Assembly: GCF_000801105.2 (NCBI RefSeq)
Contig: NC_079516.1
Coordinates: 30,541,643 to 30,605,642, forward strand
Reading direction: 5' to 3'
DNA length: 64,000 nucleotides
Source of the DNA: Raphanus sativus
Taxonomy: Eukaryota > Streptophyta > Magnoliopsida > Brassicales > Brassicaceae
Positions 1 to 10,436 of this stretch are shown in pieces. Made by a program: the position numbers and the translations under genes. A model generated the notes under the pieces. That model was not told the origin of the DNA. It saw only the letters and a list, made by a program, of their open reading frames with translations, and did no database searches. Positions within the stretch are counted from its first letter, which is position 1; each line of letters begins with the position of its first letter.

Positions 1-218
1 GTAATAACCCTTTGACCCTCGCCGCTTGGCTTCTCCTTCGCCGCCATAGACTGCTGGTGACGCTCCTCAGCTCTCTTCTCCATCTCCAGAAAGCGCCGCT
101 CCGTCGCCTCAGAGGCTTCACGTGCGTCTTTCATCATCTGGTTAAGAAGGCTGGTGATGTCGTTGATGTGTCCTTCGGCTGCGGTAATACGATCAGCGTG
201 AGTATCCTTAGGAGGCAT
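1..218 (-). CDS. LTR-retrotransposon gag, N-terminal part (runs off the window edge)
   Basis: An open minus-strand frame starts at ATG 218-216 (protein begins MPPKDTHADRI) and runs to base 1 without a stop. It is hydrophilic and helical, with a Glu/Arg-rich stretch (ATERRFLEMEKRAEERHQQ) typical of the coiled N-terminus of Ty3/gypsy gag proteins. The ATG lies six bases after a tRNA-Met primer binding site, which fixes both orientation and start. Gag would form the virus-like particle in the cytoplasm. Only 72 codons are visible, so lineage cannot be set and intactness is unknown. Confidence 0.7.
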   Translation of the reverse strand, partial: MPPKDTHADRITAAEGHINDITSLLNQMMKDAREASEATERRFLEMEKRAEERHQQSMAAKEKPSGEGQRVI

Positions 219-223
219 GACTC

Positions 224-236
224 GGCTCTGATACCA
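224..236 (-). other. Primer binding site (tRNA-Met type)
   Basis: The minus strand reads TGGTATCAGAGCC, complementary to the 3' end of plant initiator tRNA-Met. It follows a likely LTR end (…TTTATCA, base 238) by one base and precedes the gag ATG by a few bases. Confidence 0.75.
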
Positions 237-237
237 A

Positions 238-470
238 TGATAAATCCCGATTAGGGTTTATCGAGTTGTGACAGAAAGGGGAGAGAGATAGAGAGAAAAG
301 GGGATAAGAAGATAGAGTTTTGTTGATTAATTATTTGATACTTAACTTCAGGGAACTTTGCCCATTAAGTAGCTTACAAGACTCGATACTCAAAACGACA
401 TAGTTTTAATAAGATAACTTTAAGACACTCTCTCTCACCAAGAGTCTTTACTTCACTTCATCTTCTCTTC
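238..470 (-). mobile_element. Probable 5' LTR of the minus-strand retrotransposon at the left edge
   Basis: The LTR end next to the primer site is clear (CA at 239-238). The outer end is not; it probably lies near 460, where the minus strand reads TGAAGTGAAG. The partner LTR is outside the window. The CT/GA-rich tract at 275-310 fits an LTR leader. Confidence 0.4.
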
Positions 471-899
471 TTAGCCACTTCGATTGTTCTTCTTAGACCT
501 GAGTCTCTTCTGCACAAACGCCATGGGAACTGCCAACTTATCACATAGGTTTGGTTCTGAATGAGAATTTAATTTTTTTTTGTATGAGAATTTCTGAGTT
601 GAAGGAGAATGAGAGACGGAGGAGGACGTTAGAAGATATTTCTTGAAACTGGGTGGATCAAAGGTTTTCAGCTTGAGAAGACAATGAAGATTCTTCCTGG
701 TGGTGGAGCTGATGAAAGCAAAATAGGCGTTGAACAAGTCAGGTGAACTCTGACTCAATAAGTATTCTTTTATCAAAGCTTCGATGTGAGTTGATATTTT
801 GCTGTAAAGTTTTGATTTTTTTCTTACGTTTATATTGGAACTTTGGTTCAATTTGTTGTTGTGCTCAAGATGGAGAATATCAATCTCTTTCTTGCTCAT
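471..899 (-). CDS. Unidentified 142-codon open frame
   Basis: Open from ATG 899 to a stop at 471. The product is lysine/serine-rich (KKSKLYSKISTHIEALIKEYLLSQ near residues 27-50). I recognise no family, domain, signal peptide or membrane segment. It overlaps AT-rich DNA beside a retrotransposon, so it could be a chance frame or one exon of a decayed gene. Exon-like plus-strand pieces lie just downstream (925-1200) on the other strand. Confidence 0.2.
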   Translation of the reverse strand: MSKKEIDILHLEHNNKLNQSSNINVRKKSKLYSKISTHIEALIKEYLLSQSSPDLFNAYFAFISSTTRKNLHCLLKLKTFDPPSFKKYLLTSSSVSHSPSTQKFSYKKKLNSHSEPNLCDKLAVPMAFVQKRLRSKKNNRSG

Positions 900-924
900 A
901 TCGGGGATGGTGCACTATGACACC

Positions 925-1200
925 TTGAAGTTCTGTCCCACACTGCTACTCAGAATCTGGGATTATGTAAGAACAGAGAAGACTATTTCCAAATTGCAGA
1001 AACTTATATGTTTTATTCTCTGTTTGTGTTGATAGGGAATGCTCAAAGCTTCTAGATTTATATCACTCTGAGATGCGGAGAGAGAGGAGGTTACATGCTG
1101 TGTACAGGAAATACTCTAAGATCGAGAACGGCAGAGGTGTTTTAGTTTCACCAGCCAAGTCTCTCTTGAGTGCTGCTCCTCTTTCTTTATGCTTAATTTG
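925..1200 (+). pseudogene. Exon-like relics of an unidentified plant gene
   Basis: Two plus-strand stretches look coding. One around 925-1005 includes SHTATQNLGLCKNREDYFQ. A second at 1040-1200 reads YHSEMRRERRLHAVYRKYSK, then a serine/alanine-rich tail, and ends in a stop near 1200. No single frame joins them, so introns or frameshifts must intervene. I cannot name the family. Confidence 0.25.
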
Positions 1201-2780
1201 TTGATTTGACGGGAAAATAGTCATTCCTCAGATTCAATTTTTTTTTGTTTTGAGTTCAAAAGTACTAATGAATTTCTCTTTTTTGTATTAGTTTCAACTT
1301 TTCTATGATTAATAAATAAGCTTTCTGATTGCCTGATTGTGTTTGCTTGCTTCATGCTGTGTAATATGTTGTCAAAACAATCTTAATGATCTCATTTAGT
1401 GTGGGCTTAAGCAAATATTAATCATTTATTTGTGGGGAAAGGTTAAGATGACCAGAACAACATATTTGATCTGAGTTGTCATCTTCGATTCTTGTTCTAG
1501 CTAGTGATGCCAAATTGTGTATTTGTGTGTTAACCAGGTGATGTGTCCAACATGACTCTTGAAATAATGTGTAACTAGGATAAGCCATGCGCTTTGCGTA
1601 GGGTGAGGTTAAATATTTCAAATTTCAAAACATATAGTATTGACATATTAAATATTTATATGCGTTGGATTTTTTTTTTGATTTCTATATAATTGTGTGT
1701 GTGTTTTATATAATCATTTATATGTTGGGTGGAAACCATTTGTAATTGTAATTGTCGACAAAAAAAACTATTTTGAATTTATCAAGGCATAGTCAATTTA
1801 GGCTTAAAATTTTTACATTCATAGTTTCACAATTTTACATAAAATTAAAATGAAAATATTATAAAAAAACAACTACATACCGGGGTAGCCTTTAAAGTTA
1901 GACATCAATTGTAAATATGCTTCGATATGGGGCATACCAACAAAATTGATCAGATCCTATTATCAAACTTTTTTTATGGGCCAAATAAAATGAATACTCT
2001 TAAAACAAATAAAATTCTGAAATAAACATTTGTGACTTTTTATTTGAATTTTCCAACTATGGTTTGTCTCTTGCTCTCTCATTTCATCGGTTCAGAAGAG
2101 ATATTCTTCTATCTCTTTTTCTGAACTTTGTTTTTGACAGCTGAACAAAAATCTTTGATTTATATCAAATCCCAAAGTATTGACGATCCCATTTTCTCTA
2201 TACAGTTATGTATGGCTTGGATAATCAATAGCTTCATGTTTATTATACTTGGTCTTTTTAACTTGTAGAGATCTAAAATTTAGAGATGATCAGATCTGAT
2301 ATTTATTTGTTTTTTTTTAATTCTCCTCAACACTGTATATATAGTCATAGTATCCATGGTTTCTGAATAAATAATTAAAGCCACAATGAATATTATTGAC
2401 AAAAAAATATACACAAATTAAATTCATGATATATTTAGTGTATTATTTCTAATTAATTTGTTTCCATATTAAGTCTTGCTTGATAAAGAAGAAATACAAA
2501 TTATTGGCATGTTATAGATTCGAATTTATTAAAACGTGTGTTCAAATTAATAGAGTAATTAATGACATATGTAAACTTGTTAAGCAATATATATTGAGTT
2601 TCTTCACTACTTAAAAAAATCAAGTCAAGATACCATATACTTCACACTTTCCGAAAACATAACTATAATATTGTCCTCGCTCAAAGTTATGTTATAGTAA
2701 TAATATCTTTAATGGTTCGAAGTATGCAATGCCAAAGGTTTAAAACTCAAAACTTTTGTGCATCATGATACTTGGCTGAA
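1201..2780. other. AT-rich intergenic DNA, no gene seen
   Basis: Poly-A/T runs and short frames only. The 67-codon minus frame at 1418-1621 has no coding character. Confidence 0.6.
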
Positions 2781-3256
2781 TCTATATTATTAAAGTAGAA
2801 GTACCTTTTAGTTTTGTTTGGCAACATGAATTGCAGTGTTAAAAAAATTAAAATGTTGTTTGGACACAAAGATAAGATCTATTTTGGGTTGGGCTTATGT
2901 TTTTAAAAATTATTACTATAGAATTGGGCCACATTATTTAATTTGCTATTATGATCCATTTTGATAACTAGATTATTTATTGGGTCATTGTAATTATTGT
3001 TGTTTATTATAATTATTGATATTTATAGTTTTTATATAATACAAATGTAAAAATATATTTCAAATAAACAATGCAAAACATATATACTAATATTAGTATT
3101 TTTTGTGTTATAATTACATTAAATACAATAACAGTTATATGTAGGAAAAAATGTGGACCATAATTTATAAAATCCAATAATTTCTAATTTGATAAATTGA
3201 TAATATTTTTACAAGTTAAAGCAACCACCCGTCCAGTCGGACGGGTCAAGATCTAG
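2781..3256 (+). mobile_element. Short non-autonomous Helitron
   Basis: The element starts TCTATATTATTAAAG at 2781 and ends with an 8-bp GC-rich hairpin (ACCCGTCC 3227-3234, GGACGGGT 3239-3246, loop AGTC) followed 6 bases later by CTAG (3253-3256). It lies between A (2780) and T (3257). These are the hallmark termini of plant Helitrons, which move by rolling-circle transposition without target duplication. At about 476 bp it has no coding capacity, so mobilisation would depend on a RepHel protein from elsewhere. Confidence 0.85.
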
Positions 3257-5054
3257 TATTATCTTAAAGTTTAAGCTTAAATTTTTTCGTGCATCATGAC
3301 AATTGTGCACATTAGCTACAAATAAATTTACATAATAAATTTTTTTTATAAAAGATGTAACAGAACAATATATTCTCCACTCTATAGCTTTAAGAGATAC
3401 TTGATTATATGTTTGTGTACTGATACGGACTCAAAAGTACTGTGTATAGAAGCTTAATGTATAAATTTATAACCAATATAAGCAAGATTCATAATGTGAT
3501 AATACCCCTTTGTGTTTGAAATCATCAAGTAATTAGGAGATATCAAACTTGTTTAAATGTTTGACTGACTGAGTTTTTCCAGTAATGGTCTTATTACAAA
3601 AGCAAACCTCATATTAACGGTGAACATATATCCATAGTGTTTAGTTTTTTAAGTTTGGTTTTGTTAATGTTTCATTTTGTATCATCAATTGGTAGATTGC
3701 GTTTTTTTAATATTAGAGAGACGAAACTTTCCATCGTACGATTCAATACTTTGCTTTAGTTAATACACTATAGTTTATAGTTAATATTTTCTAGCAAAAA
3801 ATATAAATCTAATGTGGACCAATCAGTTTTCCAATTGAATATTATGCTGCCACATATGATTAATTGAGTATTTAATTGAGTGCCACATAGGATGGAATCT
3901 CTTTTTAATTAATACAAAATTGAGGTTACATCTATTTAATAACTTCCAAGCTTTTTTCCATATCATATGTGATATAATCTCCAAGCCTTTTTCCCAAGGG
4001 GATATTCGACAAAGAGGCACTTACGACTCATGGCATTAAACTTTTTTGATTACGATGATTACAACAAGTGGTTAAACCACCATGAAGTAAAACAACTTGA
4101 TTAGGAAGATAAGATGGATGAAAAAGATGATGGAAATTATCAGAACTTATTAATTCTGATCTTAATTAATCTAAAAATAAACCAGTTTTGAAATTAATGT
4201 AAATCGGGTCGAAATTGAACATTAAATTAAGTTTGGTTTACATTAAATCCAGATTCTGTTAAGAAGTCTGCCACAATATAAATTAAAAAGTCTGCCACCA
4301 CATAAACAAAAAGTCTACCAGCAATTTTAAATCGGATATATAACTCTGCCGTAAGAAAATAAGTCGAGTATAAAAAATATATTTGTACCTAAGAAAATAA
4401 GTCGAGCACAAAAATCTACCATTTATAACAAATCTGCTATCTCATTCGACAGAAATATTCTTAAAAATCTGTATTCTATTCAAATCGAACAATTAACTCT
4501 GCCGTTGAAACAAATCTTTCGTTTCTACGAAAGTCTGACACCACTTTAACGGTAGACTTTTTTTTTTCCTAGACATATTTTATAAACAGATTTATTATTC
4601 GACAGATATATTTTTTTGAAAATAAATCTGCCGTCAAGGGTAATTTGGTAATATATTTTTTTGTTATAACTATGGACAAAGGCAATTTCGACCAGAAAAA
4701 CATTTTAATAATTTCCAAAAAATGTGAGTCATTCTAGTAATAACATAATAAACTTGTGTCATTTTAGTGTAACTTCCCATAATAAACAAAAAGTATTGCA
4801 TACAAACAAAAAGTGACATTTTAAAATAAAGTCACCCCATAAACAGATAAACGAGTCCAAATATATAAAATTTTCATAAAAATATATATCAAATATACAC
4901 ACAAATACAACCACTAAGTCTAATTTTTTACAAAAAAAAACACCAAGTCTAATTTAAAAAAGTCTACAACTATTAATAATAGTCTATTATACTCACCCAC
5001 GTAGCAAAGAAGCTATACAAATAAAAATACACTGCTGACATACCAGATAGTTCG
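3257..5054. other. AT-rich intergenic DNA with degenerate TCTGCC repeats
   Basis: No gene is recognised. Between about 4258 and 4560 a short motif (AAGTCTGCCAC, CTCTGCCGT and variants) recurs at irregular 25-60 bp spacing with AAGTCGAG. It looks like a decayed minisatellite. The left limit of the disrupted MULE-like arm should fall somewhere here but I could not place it. Confidence 0.5.
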
Positions 5055-5150
5055 TTATCCTTTTTTGGAGCACCAGCAATCATATGTCACATTATGATCT
5101 ATCATTTCAGCCACAGATAGAAACATGGCAGATTTTTCATAATCTCAATG
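5055..5150 (-). pseudogene. F-box-like (At2g35280-like) pseudogene, 3' part cut off by a retrotransposon
   Basis: Continuation of the pseudogene whose 5' part is at 13686-14165. Reading the minus strand across the insertion and counting the CAATG duplication once gives DYEKSAMFLS … DCWCS, matching DCWCS in the intact paralogue at 22334-23041. The first codon past the junction is TGA where the paralogue has Trp. The frame ends at 5057-5055, about 50 residues short of the paralogue's end. Confidence 0.75.
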
Positions 5151-5798
5151 TGATATCTTGCATATTTACATGTTTTTAGCCTTCATATTTTGTGCATTTT
5201 GATCATATAGCTTAGATCTTAGTGTCTTTAGGATCCATATAGCATTCATATGTCCCTATCAGGTGTTGGAGCATACTATGAGATGATGTGAAGTGTTTGA
5301 GAGTTCAAAGATCCAAAGGAGGTGAAGAATGATGCTCAGCCAAGCAAGTACTCTCTTAGATCGACTGGACCGGAATGGTCGAGACCGGAATCACCAACTC
5401 GGGCGTGAAGGCCAGGACCGGACAGGTCAGACCGTGCAACACAACTCGGGCGTATGGGCGAGGACCGGACGGGCAGGACCGCCATGACCAACCCGGGCGT
5501 GCAGGCTCAGACCGGATTGCTTGGACCGGGATGAGGAAGCTGGTACCTTAGTTTGAGTTTGATCACCCAAGGTCTAGATCACTTATCCCATGAGTTCTTC
5601 ATCTCATAATCCTAAGAAAGTTTCTTTCTTTATTGCTTTTTAGTATTATTCTTAGCATAAAAACCATTCACTCAATCATTAGACTTAGATTAAGTATAGA
5701 CTTATATTCTCTTTGCTTTAAAATGAACTAGGAATGGATTGACATCTGAAGTACTACTTTGATTTGCATAATTGGACCCTTGAAAAGTCCTCTTATCA
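5151..5798 (+). repeat. LTR-a, internally deleted
   Basis: The ends match LTR-b, but about 818 bp corresponding to 6422-7239 are missing. The junction at 5537-5540 sits on a 4-bp microhomology (AAGC). 648 + 818 gives the full LTR length of about 1466. Confidence 0.9.
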
Positions 5799-6030
5799 AA
5801 TTGGCGCCGTTGCCAATCCTAGTTTGATTTTGACAAAGAGATTTGATGCTTGAGTTTTGGAAGCAAATGAGCATTCTTCTAGAGATAGAGTTTGCTTAGG
5901 ATTGTGTCTAGGTCTAAGGTAGATAGATTGATTGAAAGCTGGCACCTTAGTTTGAGTTTGATCACCCAAGGTCTAGATCCCTTATCCCATGAGTTCTTCA
6001 TCTCATAATCCTAAGAAAGTGTGGGGGAGT
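5799..6030 (+). other. Remnant interior between LTR-a and LTR-b
   Basis: Holds the primer site (TGGCGCCGTTGCC, 5802-5814), about 20 bp of leader, then a 186-bp copy of LTR interior (5835-6020, equal to 7135-7320), then the purine tract GTGGGGGAGT (6021-6030). The whole coding interior is gone. Confidence 0.85.
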
Positions 6031-7497
6031 TGATATCTTGCATATTTACATGTTTTTAGCCTTCATATCTTGTGCATTTTGATCATATAGCTTAGATCTT
6101 AGTGTCTTTAGGATCCATATAGCATTCATATGTCCCTATCAGGTGTTGGAGCATACTATGAGATGATGTGACGTGTTTGAGAGTTCAAAGATCCAAAGGA
6201 GGTGAAGAATGATGCTCAGCCAAGCAAGTACTCTCTTAGACTCGACTGGACCGGAATGGTCGAGACCGGAATCACCAACTCGGGCGTGAAGGCCAGGACC
6301 GAACAGGTCAGACCGTGCAACACAACTCGGGCGTATGGGCGAGGACCGGACGGGCAGGACCACCATGACCAACCCGGGCGTGCAGGCTCAGACCGGATTG
6401 CTTGGACCGGGATGAGGAAGCCGGGCGTATGGGCAGGACCGGGATGCAGGACCGGGATCACCATGCCGGGTGTGAAGAGAAGAGAGTGTGGTCGAGGCTG
6501 GTTTTCTCAAACCGGTCCGGTTCGACCCAATTCGACCTTGGGTCATTTTAAACACTATTTTGAAGTTCTAATTAGCCTTATCCAAGGGGCACTCTAGTCT
6601 TTTATCCTATGTATCTCTCTTTACGCTAGACCTAAGTATAAATACTTGTAATCTCTATTTTGGAGAGATTATCTTATTTTCTCTCTAAGAAACACAAAAC
6701 CTTTTGGTGAAAGTTCTTACCTTGAATCAAATCATCATCTTCTTGTGTTCTTGAGTGTTTATAATTTCTTTTTCATCTTTCTTAAACATGATTAAGCTTG
6801 GAAAACTCATGGGTTCAAGAGTAATCATGGTGATTAGTGAGTAGATCCACTTTTGGATTCATGGGTTAGGGAGATTAAGGGTGATTAGGCTTGATCTAGG
6901 GTGTTTAGGTATAGATCCTTCTTAATCCTTGCTAGTAGAGTGTTTTTAATGCTTCTTTAGAGCTGGCCTCTCTAAAGTTGAGTTCTAGACATTTCCCACC
7001 CACAAGGTGTTCGATGAAATGTCTGAACCAACTCTCCTAAGCTTTTAACATACTCTACCAAAGAGATTTGTTGTTAAAGGTGTTAAGATGGCTATTAGAC
7101 TTGTTATTAATGATTGCTTCATAAACATTCAACCAAAGAGATTTGATGCTTGAGTTTTGGAAGCAAATGAGCATTCTTCTAGAGATAGAGTTTGCTTAGG
7201 ATTGTGTCTAGGTCTAAGGTAGATAGATTGATTGAAAGCTGGCACCTTAGTTTGAGTTTGATCACCCAAGGTCTAGATCCCTTATCCCATGAGTTCTTCA
7301 TCTCATAATCCTAAGAAAGTTTCTTTCTTTATTGCTTTTTAGTATTATTCTTAGCATAAAAACCATTCACTCAATCATTAGACTTAGATTAAGTATAGAC
7401 TTGTATTCTCTTTGCTTTAAAATGAACTAGGAATGGATTGACATCTGAAGTACTACTTTGATTTGCATAATTGGACCCTTGAAAAGTCCTCTTATCA
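6031..7497 (+). repeat. LTR-b, full length (1467 bp)
   Basis: Runs TGATATC…TTATCA. Contains a GC-rich block (about 6240-6530) rich in GACCGG and CGGGCGT, a TATA box at 6637-6644, and a 131-codon frame (6202-6597) that is also present in LTR-c. That frame is made of the GC-rich repeat and I do not treat it as a gene. Confidence 0.9.
6637..6644 (+). promoter_or_regulatory. LTR-b TATA box
   Basis: TATAAATA in AAGTATAAATACTTG, downstream of the GC-rich block. The same site is at 12826-12833 in LTR-c. It probably drives the genomic transcript. Confidence 0.6.
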
Positions 7498-7500
7498 AAT

Positions 7501-7513
7501 TGGCGCCGTTGCC
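7501..7513 (+). other. Primer binding site (tRNA-Asp type)
   Basis: TGGCGCCGTTGCC lies three bases after the LTR-b end. This primer is characteristic of Athila/Tat lineages. Confidence 0.85.
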
Positions 7514-7631
7514 AATCCTAGTTTGATTTTGACATTGAGATTTGGTCACTTGCTTGAGACTAAGTCATTTTTATTATTGCTGTTTGTGATATTGCTTCTT
7601 GCCTTCTTTCTTTCTTTGACTTTTCAGGTGT

Positions 7632-9164
7632 ATGAACTTGAGGAGCAGAGGTTCATCAAGCCTTGTTTCCATTGTTGAAGACATTTCTGCACTTGAGAGG
7701 GATATTGTGAGAAGGAGAAGAGAAGAAGAGCAACAGGCTCACATTCAGAGGTTGGGTTTTGATATGGAGAACCTGCCTCAAGATAGAGCTGCTGAAGATG
7801 GTCAAGGAGCTGCCAACCTTGGACCAAGACATCCACATCGCCAAGCTAGAGCAATTGGTGCCCATGATCAGCCTAACATCCATGGAAATAGGGCTGGCAT
7901 TAGAGCACCAGCTGTGGAGAACAACAACTTTGAGATCAAGTCAAGCTTGATCAACATGATCCAAAGCAACAAGTACCATGGGCTTGCTTTGGAAGATCCT
8001 CTAGATCACTTGGACAACTTTGATCGGCTGTGTGGCACCATCAAGATCAATGGTGTTTCTGAAGATGCATTGAAGCTTAGGCTGTTTCCATTCTCTTTGG
8101 GAGATAAAGCTCACACATGGGAGAAGGGTCTCTCAAGAGATAGCATCCGGACATGGGATGAGTGCAAAGAAGCCTTCCTCACCAAGTTCTTCTCTAACTC
8201 AAGAACTGCAAAGCTTAGGAATGAGATTTCAGGATTTCAACAAAGGAACCTTGAAGGTTTTGGTGAAGCATGGGAACGATTCAACAGCTACATTGCTCAG
8301 TGTCCTCATCATGGTTTCACCAAGGAAAGCTTGCTTAGTACCTTCTACAGGGGAGTTCTCCCATCTTGCAGAAACAGGCTTGACACAGCTAGCAATGGTT
8401 TCTTCCTGGGCAGAACTGAGCAGGATGCAGAGGAGCTGGTGGAGAACATGGCAAAGAGTGACTCAGTTTACAATGAGGAGTATGATAGAGCCAGCAGAGG
8501 TGAGGATCAGCAGACAAAGAAGGATATCAAATCCTTGCAAGACAAGTTGGACTTGGTTCTTTCAAACCAATCCAAGAAGGAGCAGGTTAGCTTTGTTGGT
8601 GATCCTAGTCAAGAGGTTCCTCCTAAGGTGAATGAGGTTGATGGTTTGGAAGGGCAAGAAGAGCTTTGCTTCATCAACAACAATGGTACATGGTACAAAA
8701 AGGAACCTAACTTTCAGTACAACAAATACCAGCCTAGGCAAAACACACCTCCTAGTTTTGGGAACAACAACAATCAGTCCAATCAAGCTCAAGGAAACTC
8801 TTCTCAAGCTACAGCTCCTGATTCAAGTATGGAGTCAATGTTCAAGCAGATAATGGATGCTCAGTCTAGATTAGCAAAGGACATTGGTCATGAGTTCCAA
8901 ACCGTGCACTCCAAGATTGATACTAGCTATACCGAGCTGAACAACAAGTTCCTACTACTTGCCTCTCGCTTTAATGCTTTGGAGAGTCAGGTCGCCTCTA
9001 TGCCATCATCTTCCAAGAGCCCAATGGGATCACTACTAGGGAAACCAGATAAGAATCCCAAGGAGTCTTGCAATGTTGTCATCTCTACTACTTCTTCAAA
9101 GATTGAGCTGAGTGATCATGAGAAAGAGGTGGATGAGATTGAAAGACTTTTGCATGGAACATAG
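7632..9164 (+). CDS. Athila-like gag
   Basis: 510 codons from ATG 7632. Residues about 10-45 are charged and helical. The retrotransposon gag domain covers roughly 95-280 (LINMIQSNKYHGLALEDP, then FPFSLGDKAHTWEKG, then FLTKFF and a RLDTASNGFF segment). An Asn/Gln-rich linker follows, then helices near 400-450. There is no clear CCHC knuckle, which is usual for this lineage. It would assemble the particle and package RNA. The frame is intact up to TAG 9162-9164, and the downstream protease frame continues in phase, so gag and protease are one 935-codon frame broken by a single amber codon. Confidence 0.85.
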   Translation: MNLRSRGSSSLVSIVEDISALERDIVRRRREEEQQAHIQRLGFDMENLPQDRAAEDGQGAANLGPRHPHRQARAIGAHDQPNIHGNRAGIRAPAVENNNFEIKSSLINMIQSNKYHGLALEDPLDHLDNFDRLCGTIKINGVSEDALKLRLFPFSLGDKAHTWEKGLSRDSIRTWDECKEAFLTKFFSNSRTAKLRNEISGFQQRNLEGFGEAWERFNSYIAQCPHHGFTKESLLSTFYRGVLPSCRNRLDTASNGFFLGRTEQDAEELVENMAKSDSVYNEEYDRASRGEDQQTKKDIKSLQDKLDLVLSNQSKKEQVSFVGDPSQEVPPKVNEVDGLEGQEELCFINNNGTWYKKEPNFQYNKYQPRQNTPPSFGNNNNQSNQAQGNSSQATAPDSSMESMFKQIMDAQSRLAKDIGHEFQTVHSKIDTSYTELNNKFLLLASRFNALESQVASMPSSSKSPMGSLLGKPDKNPKESCNVVISTTSSKIELSDHEKEVDEIERLLHGT

Positions 9165-9188
9165 ATTGTAGCAACAGCTGAAGCACAT

Positions 9189-10436
9189 ATGGTGGATAAG
9201 GTTATGGAAAGGGTTCAGGTGCAAGTTGAAAGGAAAGTTGAAGCAACAAATCTGCAGAGAGCTGAGCCTAGGGCTGAGAAACAAGTTGAGAGGAGAGCTG
9301 ACAACAAGCTGAAAGAGGTTAAGCTAGAAGAAGCCACTGAGGTTGAGCTGTCACCATATGAGGTCCCACTCCCATTTCCACAAAGGGTCCTCACCAAAGC
9401 TCAGAAGAAGGTTATCTCTAAGTTCAGGAAGGACCTAAGTGATGTTGGCGTCAAGCTTCCAGAGATCTCGGGTATGCGTGAGGCTCATGTCCAAATGCTG
9501 CTCATCCAGGACATTCTCACTCACAAAGAAGAAGTAGCAGAGCTCCTGAACATCTCAACACTGCAGCTTGACCCACCAGTCCCTCCAAAGTCTCTTCCTA
9601 AGCTTGGACACCAAGGGATGTTCACTTTACCTTGCTCCCTTGGTCAGCTCACTCTTAAAGATGCTCTTGTTGATTCTGGTGCTAGTGTGAATGTAATCTC
9701 AATGGAGATGGTGAAGAGTATAGGGATTGAGAGTATGGAACCAGACAAGTCTTCACTACAGTTTGGGGATTCCTCTTCTATAACCCCACTTGGTGTCATT
9801 AAAGACTTCCCTTTGAAGATTGGAGCATGCACCATTCCCATTGACCTCACTGTCCTTAACATGGCGACTGGGAAGAGAGTTCCTTTGGTCTTGGGCACAC
9901 CTTTCCTCACAACAGTTGGAGCTTGCATTGACTTTCCCAACAAGAAGGTCACTCTTATGAATGTGAACAAAACTGTCTCCTACCCATTAAAACCTCCATT
10001 GGATGCTGGCTATTGTGGGACAATCACTTTTGGACAAGAAGCTGATAAGAAGCCCCAAGATAAAGTTGTTGTTTGTGAGACAAAAGGTCTCAATGGAGAG
10101 ACTTCTACAGAGTTGTTTGTTGAGCACTTGGAAAGTGCTAAAAAGGAGGGGATGAGTGGAACCTCAAAGGCCACTCATGGCAAGAAGAAGTTGCTGCAAG
10201 AAACTCATCCTCCATCTCTTGATATGATCTCACACACTCTCACTCTCCATCCAATGAAGCTCAAGAATGGTGTCATTGAGTACAAGCTCAGGTGTAAGGG
10301 CAAGTCAAGGCCATTCTCAAGTGCAAGAGCCATCATCAACCCTCAGCTCCAAGATGATCCACTCAAGCTTCAAGAACTCCTCTCTCAGGTCCTCACCATC
10401 ACTCTTGAAGGTGGGAAGGACCCTCCCTCTCACTAG
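9189..10436 (+). CDS. Athila-like aspartic protease region (same phase as gag)
   Basis: 415 codons from ATG 9189, in phase with gag. The first ~90 residues are a charged linker. The retropepsin active site is LVDSGASVNVIS near residues 157-168 (Asp-Ser-Gly), with a second conserved block VPLVLGTPFLTT near 231-242. It would cleave Gag. The frame ends at 10436, after a segment rich in helices, exactly where RT should begin in an autonomous Athila. Whether it is made as a gag fusion by UAG readthrough or is lost here cannot be told from one copy. Confidence 0.8.
   Translation: MVDKVMERVQVQVERKVEATNLQRAEPRAEKQVERRADNKLKEVKLEEATEVELSPYEVPLPFPQRVLTKAQKKVISKFRKDLSDVGVKLPEISGMREAHVQMLLIQDILTHKEEVAELLNISTLQLDPPVPPKSLPKLGHQGMFTLPCSLGQLTLKDALVDSGASVNVISMEMVKSIGIESMEPDKSSLQFGDSSSITPLGVIKDFPLKIGACTIPIDLTVLNMATGKRVPLVLGTPFLTTVGACIDFPNKKVTLMNVNKTVSYPLKPPLDAGYCGTITFGQEADKKPQDKVVVCETKGLNGETSTELFVEHLESAKKEGMSGTSKATHGKKKLLQETHPPSLDMISHTLTLHPMKLKNGVIEYKLRCKGKSRPFSSARAIINPQLQDDPLKLQELLSQVLTITLEGGKDPPSH

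Noticed and set aside
3823..4020. 65-codon minus frame
   Set aside because: AT-rich, no motif, no neighbouring exons, no promoter-like context.
6202..6597. 131-codon open frame repeated at 12391-12786
   Set aside because: It lies inside the LTR, is built from the GC-rich repeat, and is shared only because the LTRs are young copies. Opposite-strand frames there are equally long.
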